Source: Siphonodentalium dalli (taxonomy: Eukaryota; Mollusca; Scaphopoda; Gadilida; Siphonodentaliidae). From it: a stretch of 64,000 nucleotides of DNA. Shown in pieces: positions 1-8,340 of this stretch. The translations under genes and the position numbers were made by a program. Position 1 is the stretch's first letter. Each line of letters begins with the position of its first letter. The notes beneath the pieces are model-generated. The model ran no database searches. It saw nothing but the letters and a program-made list of their open reading frames with translations, and was not told the origin of the DNA. The DNA lies in contig CP136061.1 in the NCBI GenBank assembly GCA_032622095.1, positions 128,846,754 through 128,910,753 of the forward strand, in the 5' to 3' direction.

Positions 1-170
1 ATTTCAAAAACCCTAAAATTAATTTTTTCCACAAAAAAATTCAAAACCCCCAAATTATCCAAAAAAGAAAAAATTTCAAAACCCTCAAAATTATTTCTCT
101 AAAAAAAAGTTTAAATAAAAAATTTATAACGAGTTTTTTCGGTTTCTGATAATCTCGATATTAAAATATC
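1..170. repeat. AT-rich degenerate tandem repeat at outer palindrome arm (left)
   Basis: Runs of the type TTTCAAAACCC followed by A/T-rich spacers recur every few tens of bases. The mirror copy lies at about 8100-8266, where the pattern continues to about 8340 beyond the pairing visible in this window. A minus-strand reading frame at 8118-8525 is a low-complexity Lys/Asn/Phe product of this repeat and is not called as a gene. Confidence 0.6.
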
Positions 171-1120
171 GAATGTTAAATTATTTGCGCGTAATATCTT
201 TCGTTATTTTTTTGTTCAACCAAGGTTTCAATGTATTTATTAATCGATGTTTAGAAATATCTTTATACCAATTATATGTGTATGGACAGTCGCTGTAATG
301 TTGGACATTGTGACCAACGGTATGAATGCATACATTCCAGTGTTTAACGGACGCAGTTCATATAATTGTCATACCTGAAAATAGACACCATTACTTTTTA
401 CATAAATAATAAAGAGCGTTTATTCTTTACTTATCTCTATATGAAGTTATTGAGTATATGACAGGCGTGTATTTTCGTCAATTATTGGAAGTATTGAAAT
501 GTACTATGTTGAATTACTAACGGTCGAAAATGGTAAGGCGAAATTACAACCCTCCAGAATGAATTGTCATATTGAATGAATGATCATTTAATCTCAGCCA
601 TTTTTACATGGAACATGAGCGATGTACACTCAATCACACACGCCACATTGGTGTTAACAATGTGTCTTTCACACCTTTGCTTTACCAAATGAATTCTATT
701 ATTTCCCCGGTCACAGCTATATGGTATTCAGAAAACAAATCGATTTAGAACAAAACGAGTTAGTATCAATTAAGGTTGATAAACTGTGTCATTCACGCGA
801 TAATTAGTTATCCATAAAACATGCATACATATTAAGTCAGGTCGTGAGACACTCAATTATACAAATTGCTTTGATCACATTGTTATAACAACATTACGTA
901 ATAACCCCTTATCACTCCAGTCACACTTACGATCATTTTGTATGCCGAAAACTACAGGTAGCACCGATGATGTAACATTATATCACTGCTATTGTACCAA
1001 TGATAAATTCAGACATGTTCTATGTTTAGAAATAGATAATCTGCAGGTGTTCACTTGACAAGAGATTTTGTACACTCAATCACAGACCAACGTGATAATA
1101 CCAGCCCACACCCAACCCCC
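171..1120. other. Left arm, outer non-coding part
   Basis: No reading frame of note. The short motif GTACACTCAATCACA occurs twice in direct orientation, near 622 and 1069. A 15-base string CGCTCTTTATTATTT (reverse complement near 406-420) is also present in unrelated MITEs near 26,040 and 32,800. The mirrored region in the right arm is about 7147-8100. Confidence 0.5.
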
Positions 1121-1349
1121 AAGTTACCTATAATTCTGCTGTGGTTAAGCCACAACAACAACAACAACAACACCAACAACAACAACAACAACAACAGTCA
1201 CCAAGCGACATAACATCCTGTTTTGATGATCCAATGGCCAATGTCCATGAAGATTTTATTTCCGATGCAAGTCATATTTCAGACTAACTCCTGAAAAGTT
1301 ACCTATAATTCTGCTGTGGTTAAGCAGTCCATTATTTAGGGCATACCTG
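1121..1349 (+). mobile_element. Chimeric scar: MITE terminal repeats flanking an ATPase gene fragment (left arm)
   Basis: Bases 1121-1149 carry part of the MITE terminal repeat (CTATAATTCTGCTGTGG core). Bases 1150-1261 then match the ATPase gene from its poly-Q codons through the segment encoding DPMANVHEDFI. Bases 1262-1349 are a longer copy of the same terminal repeat, ending GGCATACCTG before TA. Both repeat pieces are in the same orientation. The gene piece runs in the plus direction, opposite to the intact gene of this arm. It is truncated at both ends and cannot encode an ATPase. (CAA)n tracts also occur in the GC-rich core and could have mediated the rearrangement (inference). Confidence 0.75.
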
Positions 1350-1516
1350 TATGTAGGCCTACCAGTGGATGAATAGTCTGCCGGAGAAGTACTGTGTAGA
1401 CAGGTCTTGTCGGTAAGAAAGTCAGACGAGTAGTGAAGGCTCGGCTATTAAAACATAGTAATGCGATAGCGAACATCAAACGAGTCTGCGCACGCATATC
1501 TGTCAAAGGATACAAG

Positions 1517-1604
1517 GGCAGTCATTGGTCAATTTATCCCCGGTGTCAGCTCAGTACAATGGCAGTCATTGGTCAATTTATCCCCGGTGTCAGCTCAGTA
1601 CACA
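1517..1604. repeat. 44-bp direct repeat, two copies (left arm)
   Basis: A 44-base unit beginning GGCAGTCATTGGTCAATTTA occurs at 1517 and again at 1561, nearly identical. It makes a short open frame (1433-1645) that repeats itself; the frame shows no other sign of being a gene. The mirror pair lies at about 6656-6744. It could be a binding-site repeat, but nothing in the sequence proves a function. Confidence 0.7.
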
Positions 1605-1939
1605 ATCGGCACAAAGCCGGAGGTCATAATTACTCTTACGAATGAAGAGCGTTGAACATATACGAAATTATTACACGAATGAACTGAAATTTATATTTCA
1701 CATCTTACCAACAACAGATACAGACATAGTCATAGTGTTATATTATCTTACATGTACCCATGCTATGACATACTTAAAGGGGGATAATGCACACACGGTG
1801 TGTGGAATGTTAAAGTGACACGAGGTAAGGGACGTTATGTAATATTGGTGTGTGAATATTAAAGGAGCATTCTCGCTATACAAACCCCCCTCCCCACTTA
1901 TAGATATATAACGAAGACGAGAATAACATGTTGATGAAG

Positions 1940-1945
1940 TTTATT
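1940..1945 (-). terminator. Poly(A) signal of the minus-strand ATPase gene
   Basis: TTTATT on the plus strand, so AATAAA on the minus strand, only a few bases beyond the TAA stop of the ATPase frame. It mirrors the signal at 6316-6321. Confidence 0.6.
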
Positions 1946-1950
1946 GAAAT

Positions 1951-3490
1951 TTAATCATTGTCTGAATCTTCGACCGTTAGATTTACTTCTAAGAGTTTCT
2001 TGAATTTTCTCATCGCTTCATCTGCAGCCCATTCATTATTATATCCGCGTTTGGTCAGTTTGACCATTTTCTTCATGATCGTGTTATGTATGGGTGATGT
2101 TTTCAATCGATACTGGTATTCTATTAATCGTCTATAACTTTTGAGAAACAGAACAAACTCTGTGTCGATGGTATCCTCTTTTCCCGACATGCTCTCATCT
2201 CCCGAAATGCTCTCTTCTTCTTTCACATCAGTGGTGACGCGTTTCATCATACTTTTGAATGTGTCCATCTCGTTGACACATCGCGCAGCTTTCTTAAGAC
2301 CGAATACCGTTCTACTACCGACGACATTACCATCTTTTGAATCTGATAGCGTTCCTCGTTCATCTTCATCTGTATCTTCTCCGAAGAGAGTTGTTTTTGT
2401 CTCGGACATAGCTCCGTGTTCATCCGGGTCCTCAGTTAATTTTCGTTTTAACTTATTTTCTTGACACCAGTTTTTTACGTGTCTCTGAACATCATAATGA
2501 TCTGCGAACAAAAGCCCGCATTCATTACAAGGGTACGACATGTCTTCTCGAATGTCTATACGTTTCTTCTTATTAATTTCATCGAGCTCACCAGGTGGCC
2601 GTATGTCGTTAGTATAGTCATTATGTTGACCCTGGGGCACAATATAATTATATGTTATGCCCTTCTGTTGACCAGGGAGTTCTCTGTCATCGTATTTCAT
2701 CGCATTCTGTTGACCCAGGGTCTCAGTGTCTTTTGTATGTTTTTTCATCCCATTCTGTTCATCTGGGTGTTCTCTGTCTTTTTGGAGATTATATTTCATG
2801 CCATTCCATTCACCCCTATGTTGGTTCGTGTCCTCTTTTAGTACATTCTGTCGCAGACGTAATGTGTCCGGTGTTGCGGCTTTTAAATCCACAAGTAGGT
2901 AACCGTACGGTTCACTCGTCGCTTCCGAAAACTCTCGAACCATACGCTGAGGACATTCAGGATACATCTGTCTTGATAATGTTGAAATTAATCCCTTGTC
3001 GATTGGGTTATTGAACAATACCAAATATTGACAATTTCGTCGTTGCGTTGGATCTTTGTTGTAGTAGAAATTCTGGTTCAAACTTATCAAAGATAAGTTC
3101 AAATGGTGACTTCCTTCGGAATGCAAATCATTAACTCTCTGGTCTTTTGATGAAGTTTGCATCAAGTCATCGAGTATAACTAGATTTTTATACCGGGGGT
3201 TGATAAGCGAATCCAAGTTTGCTGGTATTCCTCGTATAAAGTTGACCTGAGGGGTGACGGTATACTTTAATTCGTCATATAGGGGCTGCCAATATTTATA
3301 AAACCATATTATTCTGTCAGGTGCGGGTGATATTTTTGAGGCAGACTTTTGTAGTAAGGTTTTCACGAAGTATGTCTTACCACAAGATGTCGGTCCACTT
3401 ACACATGCCGTGAATGGATGCTTGAAAATAAAATCTTCATGGACATTGGCCATTGGATCATCAAAGCAGGATGTTATGTCGCTTGGTGGC

Positions 3491-3536
<46 letters not shown>

Positions 3537-3550
3537 GGGGGTGATGATAC

Positions 3551-3589
<39 letters not shown>

Positions 3590-3717
3590 GGCTGATGATA
3601 CTGTTGTTGTTGCTGTTGTTGTTGTTGTTCTGAAGGCGTGTGTTTAACTTTGATATGACGCTTCAAACTATCTTGCCAAGCATAGACACTTAAGCACTCT
3701 TCACATTGATACTTCAT
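1951..3717 (-). CDS. Zinc-finger / poly-Q / P-loop ATPase, left-arm copy (588 aa)
   Basis: This intronless frame mirrors the gene at 4559-6310. A C2H2 finger occupies residues 5-26 (C5, C8, H21, H26). Gln runs follow at about 31-80, broken by YHQP and YHHP, then a P-loop ATPase with Walker A GPTSCGKT at 108-115 and Walker B LVILDD at 179-184. A C2HC finger lies at C397/C400/H413/C418, followed by a Ser/Glu/Asp-rich C-terminus. The ATPase core resembles A32/FtsK-HerA-type packaging ATPases encoded by eukaryotic dsDNA viruses and Polinton-like elements (family knowledge; not confirmed by search). Five extra Gln relative to the other copy account for the whole length difference. An in-frame TAA directly precedes the ATG, which fixes the start. 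No capsid, protease, polymerase or integrase gene is nearby, so the biological role is unknown; the gene may be a domesticated or orphaned viral ATPase. Confidence 0.85.
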
Positions 3718-3854
3718 TTAACTAGTTCAGGCTGTCGTTCACAACGTCTCTTAGTGTTGTTTGTACTGGATACAAATTTATCACATTAGCTACAATACAA
3801 CCTACCTATCCAAATGTCAATGCAATTATGAGTGATTTCAATATGAACACTCTA

Positions 3855-3861
3855 TTATATA
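3855..3861 (-). promoter_or_regulatory. Candidate TATA element for the left-arm ATPase gene
   Basis: TTATATA on the plus strand (TATATAA on the minus strand) lies about 140 bp upstream of the ATG and mirrors the element at 4425-4431. Position and sequence fit a TATA box, but no transcript data are available. Confidence 0.35.
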
Positions 3862-3893
3862 GATATGTGTAACCTGGTGACTGACATGATGAT

Positions 3894-4382
3894 ACAGTTA
3901 TGCACTAAATAAAGGACTGCTTAACCACAGCAGAATTATAGGTAACTTTTCAGGAGTTAGTCGGAAATATGGCTTGTTGCCATTCATCGGAAAGCTCTCG
4001 CCGCCGGCGGATGTTGTTGGCGGCGGCATTGCGGTGGTGTTGTTGTTGTTGTTGTGACGCCGGCGGCGGCGGAGGCGGCGGCGGCGGCATTGCGGTATTT
4101 TACTGCGGCGGCGGTATCGCCGCCGCCGCCGGGGTCCGCCGCCGGCGGACCCCCGCAGTAAAATACTGCAATGCCGCCGCCGCCGCCGCCTCCGCCGCCG
4201 CCGGCGTCACAACAACAACAACAACAACAACAACAACACCACCGCAATGCCGCCGCCAACAACATCCGCCGGCGGCGAGAGCTTTCCGATGAATGGCAAC
4301 AAGCCATATTTCCGACTAACTCCTGAAAAGTTACCTATAATTCTGCTGTGGTTAAGCAGTCCTTTATTTAGTGCATAACTGT
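3894..4382. mobile_element. Central TA-flanked inverted repeat (MITE relative) with GC-rich core
   Basis: Ends read TA|CAGTTATGCACTAAAT and ATTTAGTGCATAACTG|TA. Inside each end lie CTTAACCACAGCAGAATTAT and then GTTGCCATTCATCGGAAAGC, the same order as in the small MITEs at 33,291, 41,833 and 56,601. The interior is expanded with GCC/GGC and TTG/CAA repeats (about 4000-4270). Its frames in both directions are low-complexity Ala/Gly/Cys/Thr runs and are not genes. It lies between the two divergent ATPase genes and forms the palindrome centre. Confidence 0.8.
4096..4165. repeat. Palindrome apex with two nested hairpins (T/Y-shaped fold)
   Basis: The last paired stem is TATTTTACTGCGG (4096-4108) with its complement at 4153-4165. 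Between them are two small independent hairpins. One is GGCGGCG-GTAT-CGCCGCC (4107-4124). The other is GGGGTCCGCC-GCC-GGCGGACCCC (4131-4153). This is the general layout of a long terminal stem interrupted by two internal palindromes, as in parvovirus-type telomeres. The resemblance is structural only; no Rep gene is seen. Confidence 0.7.
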
Positions 4383-4424
4383 ATCATCATGTCAGTCACC
4401 AGGTTACACATATCTATATAATAG

Positions 4425-4431
4425 AGTGTTC
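4425..4431 (+). promoter_or_regulatory. Candidate TATA element for the right-arm ATPase gene
   Basis: TATATAA lies about 130 bp upstream of the ATG at 4559, after the end of the central repeat. The intervening leader shows no convincing intron. Confidence 0.35.
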
Positions 4432-4558
4432 ATATTGAAATCACTCATAATTGCATTGACATTTGGATAGGTAGGTTGTATTGTAGCTAATGTGATAAAT
4501 TTGTATCCAGTACAAACAACACTAAGAGACGTTGTGAACGACAGCCTGAACTAGTTAA

Positions 4559-4727
4559 ATGAAGTATCAATGTGAAGAGTGCTTAAGTGTCTATGCTTGG
4601 CAAGATAGTTTGAAGCGTCATATCAAAGTTAAACACACGCCTTCAGAACAACAACAACAACAACAGCAACAACAACAGTATCATCAGCCACAACAACAAC
4701 AACAACAACAACAGTATCATCACCCCC

Positions 4728-4770
<43 letters not shown>

Positions 4771-6310
4771 GCCACCAAGCGACATAACATCCTGCTTTGA
4801 TGATCCAATGGCCAATGTCCATGAAGATTTTATTTTCAAGCATCCATTCACGGCATGTGTAAGTGGACCGACATCTTGTGGTAAGACATACTTCGTGAAA
4901 ACCTTACTACAAAAGTCTGCCTCAAAAATATCACCCGCACCTGACAGAATAATATGGTTTTATAAATATTGGCAGCCCCTATATGACGAATTAAAGTATA
5001 CCGTCACCCCTCAGGTCAACTTTATACGAGGAATACCAGCAAACTTGGATTCGCTTATCAACCCCCGGTATAAAAATCTAGTTATACTCGATGACTTGAT
5101 GCAAACTTCATCAAAAGACCAGAGAGTTAATGATTTGCATTCCGAAGGAAGTCACCATTTGAACTTATCTTTGATAAGTTTGAACCAGAATTTCTACTAC
5201 AACAAAGATCCAACGCAACGACGAAATTGTCAATATTTGGTATTGTTCAATAACCCAATCGACAAGGGATTAATTTCAACATTATCAAGACAGATGTATC
5301 CTGAATGTCCTCAGCGTATGGTTCGAGAGTTTTCGGAAGCGACGAGTGAACCGTACGGTTACCTACTTGTGGATTTAAAAGCCGCAACACCGGACACATT
5401 ACGTCTGCGACAGAATGTACTAAAAGAGGACACGAACCAACATAGGGGTGAATGGAATGGCATGAAATATAATCTCCAAAAAGACAGAGAACACCCAGAT
5501 GAACAGAATGGGATGAAAAAACATACAAAAGACACTGAGACCCTGGGTCAACAGAATGCGATGAAATACGATGACAGAGAACTCCCTGGTCAACAGAAGG
5601 GCATAACATATAATTATATTGTGCCCCAGGGTCAACATAATGACTATACTAACGACATACGGCCACCTGGTGAGCTCGATGAAATTAATAAGAAGAAACG
5701 TATAGACATTCGAGAAGACATGTCGTACCCTTGTAATGAATGCGGGCTTTTGTTCGCAGATCATTATGATGTTCAGAGACACGTAAAAAACTGGTGTCAA
5801 GAAAATAAGTTAAAACGAAAATTAACTGAGGACCCGGATGAACACGGAGCTATGTCCGAGACAAAAACAACTCTCTTCGGAGAAGATACAGATGAAGATG
5901 AACGAGGAACGCTATCAGATTCAAAAGATGGTAATGTCGTCGGTAGTAGAACGGTATTCGGTCTTAAGAAAGCTGCGCGATGTGTCAACGAGATGGACAC
6001 ATTCAAAAGTATGATGAAACGCGTCACCACTGATGTGAAAGAAGAAGAGAGCATTTCGGGAGATGAGAGCATGTCGGGAAAAGAGGATACCATCGACACA
6101 GAGTTTGTTCTGTTTCTCAAAAGTTATAGACGATTAATAGAATACCAGTATCGATTGAAAACATCACCCATACATAACACGATCATGAAGAAAATGGTCA
6201 AACTGACCAAACGCGGATATAATAATGAATGGGCTGCAGATGAAGCGATGAGAAAATTCAAGAAACTCTTAGAAGTAAATCTAACGGTCGAAGATTCAGA
6301 CAATGATTAA
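4559..6310 (+). CDS. Zinc-finger / poly-Q / P-loop ATPase, right-arm copy (583 aa)
   Basis: Residues 1-26 form a C2H2 finger (C5, C8, H21, H26). Residues 31 to about 75 are poly-Q, encoded almost only by CAA. From about 90 to 290 comes a P-loop ATPase: Walker A G103-PTSCGK-T110, Walker B LVILDD 174-179, and a polar LNQN motif around N209-Q210-N211 where related ATPases carry a sensor residue. Residues 300-375 hold degenerate GQQNxMKY-like repeats. A C2HC finger (C392, C395, H408, C413) and a 150-residue acidic/Lys-rich tail follow. In-frame TAA directly before the ATG fixes the start. The family is best described as A32/FtsK-HerA-like packaging ATPase (inference from motifs); fusion to zinc fingers suggests DNA or protein tethering. 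Apart from Gln number the protein appears identical to the left-arm copy. Specific function and element class are unknown. Confidence 0.87.
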
Positions 6311-6315
6311 ATTTC

Positions 6316-6321
6316 AATAAA
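6316..6321 (+). terminator. Poly(A) signal of the plus-strand ATPase gene
   Basis: AATAAA begins 6 bases after the TAA stop at 6308-6310, giving an extremely short 3' UTR. The same arrangement occurs in the mirrored copy. Confidence 0.6.
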
Positions 6322-6655
6322 CTTCATCAACATGTTATTCTCGTCTTCGTTATATATCTATAAGTGGGGAGGGGGGTTTGTATAGCGAGAATGCTCCTTT
6401 AATATTCACACACCAATATTACATAACGTCCCTTACCTCGTGTCACTTTAACATTCCACACACCGTGTGTGCATTATCCCCCTTTAAGTATGTCATAGCA
6501 TGGGTACATGTAAGATAATATAACACTATGACTATGTCTGTATCTGTTGTTGGTAAGATGTGAAATATAAATTTCAGTTCATTCGTGTAATAATTTCGTA
6601 TATGTTCAACGCTCTTCATTCGTAAGAGTAATTATGACCTCCGGCTTTGTGCCGA

Positions 6656-6744
6656 TTGTGTACTGAGCTGACACCGGGGATAAATTGACCAATGACTGCC
6701 ATTGTACTGAGCTGACACCGGGGATAAATTGACCAATGACTGCC
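6656..6744. repeat. 44-bp direct repeat, two copies (right arm)
   Basis: Mirror of the 1517-1604 repeat. The unit contains GACACCGGGGATAAATTGAC and is repeated once with 44-base spacing. Confidence 0.7.
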
Positions 6745-6911
6745 CTTGTATCCTTTGACAGATATGCGTGCGCAGACTCGTTTGATGTTCGCTATCGCAT
6801 TACTATGTTTTAATAGCCGAGCCTTCACTACTCGTCTGACTTTCTTACCGACAAGACCTGTCTACACAGTACTTCTCCGGCAGACTATTCATCCACTGGT
6901 AGGCCTACATA

Positions 6912-7146
6912 CAGGTATGCCCTAAATAATGGACTGCTTAACCACAGCAGAATTATAGGTAACTTTTCAGGAGTTAGTCTGAAATATGACTTGCATCGGA
7001 AATAAAATCTTCATGGACATTGGCCATTGGATCATCAAAACAGGATGTTATGTCGCTTGGTGACTGTTGTTGTTGTTGTTGTTGTTGTTGTTGGTGTTGT
7101 TGTTGTTGTTGTTGTGGCTTAACCACAGCAGAATTATAGGTAACTT
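6912..7146 (-). mobile_element. Chimeric scar: MITE terminal repeats flanking an ATPase gene fragment (right arm)
   Basis: Mirror of 1121-1349. Terminal-repeat copies lie at 6912 to about 6999 and 7118-7146, with a truncated ATPase gene piece (poly-Q plus about 20 following codons, minus strand) between them. The TTG tract here is a few repeats longer or shorter than its mirror, which shifts the pairing sum by 6. Confidence 0.75.
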
Positions 7147-8340
7147 GGGGGTTGGGTGTGGGCTGGTATTATCACGTTGGTCTGTGATTGAGTGTACAAA
7201 ATCTCTTGTCAAGTGAACACCTGCAGATTATCTATTTCTAAACATAGAACATGTCTGAATTTATCATTGGTACAATAGCAGTGATATAATGTTACATCAT
7301 CGGTGCTACCTGTAGTTTTCGGCATACAAAATGATCGTAAGTGTGACTGGAGTGATAAGGGGTTATTACGTAATGTTGTTATAACAATGTGATCAAAGCA
7401 ATTTGTATAATTGAGTGTCTCACGACCTGACTTAATATGTATGCATGTTTTATGGATAACTAATTATCGCGTGAATGACACAGTTTATCAACCTTAATTG
7501 ATACTAACTCGTTTTGTTCTAAATCGATTTGTTTTCTGAATACCATATAGCTGTGACCGGGGAAATAATAGAATTCATTTGGTAAAGCAAAGGTGTGAAA
7601 GACACATTGTTAACACCAATGTGGCGTGTGTGATTGAGTGTACATCGCTCATGTTCCATGTAAAAATGGCTGAGATTAAATGATCATTCATTCAATATGA
7701 CAATTCATTCTGGAGGGTTGTAATTTCGCCTTACCATTTTCGACCGTTAGTAATTCAACATAGTACATTTCAATACTTCCAATAATTGACGAAAATACAC
7801 GCCTGTCATATACTCAATAACTTCATATAGAGATAAGTAAAGAATAAACGCTCTTTATTATTTATGTAAAAAGTAATGGTGTCTATTTTCAGGTATGACA
7901 ATTATATGAACTGCGTCCGTTAAACACTGGAATGTATGCATTCATACCGTTGGTCACAATGTCCAACATTACAGCGACTGTCCATACACATATAATTGGT
8001 ATAAAGATATTTCTAAACATCGATTAATAAATACATTGAAACATTGGTTGAACAAAAAAATAACGAAAGATATTACGCGCAAATAATTTAACATTCGATA
8101 TTTTAATATCGAGATTATCAGAAACCGAAAAAACTCGTTATAAATTTTTTATTTAAACTTTTTTTTAGAGAAATAATTTTGAGGGTTTTGAAATTTTTTC
8201 TTTTTTGGATAATTTGGGGGTTTTGAATTTTTTTGTGGAAAAAAATAATTTTAGGGTTTTTGAAATTTTTTGGAAAAAATAAATTTTGGAATTTTTGAAA
8301 TTTTTTTGGGTTTTTGATATTTTGGGAATATTTTAGTACA

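Larger units (their letters stand above)
1..8266. repeat. Giant near-perfect palindrome, about 4.1 kb arms
   Basis: The sequence from base 1 rightward is the reverse complement of the sequence ending at base 8266, and the match holds through both arms to a centre near 4130. The pairing sum drifts only between 8261 and 8276, because CAA/TTG tracts differ in length. One clear substitution is G at 224 against the complement of A at 8043. Each arm reads, from outside in: AT-rich degenerate repeat, about 900 bp without genes, a chimeric repeat scar, a 44-bp tandem repeat, the ATPase gene pointing outward, its upstream region, and a GC-rich core. The right limit lies shortly after 8266; the left limit cannot be seen because the window starts inside the repeat. 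It may be a mobile or viral element in head-to-head form, an inverted chromosomal duplication nucleated by the central inverted repeat, or an assembly artefact. Confidence 0.95.

Noticed and set aside
1433-1645. 70-codon frame next to the ATPase gene, mirrored at 6616-6828
   Set aside because: It consists of the 44-bp direct repeat and flanks; no domain or codon signal supports translation.
2141-3647. Plus-strand frames opposite the left ATPase gene
   Set aside because: They are shadows of the minus-strand gene; poly-Leu and poly-Val runs come from its CAA tract.
3969-4307. Two 107-codon frames across the palindrome core
   Set aside because: Low-complexity Ala/Gly/Thr/Cys products of GCC and CAA repeats, made on both strands by symmetry.
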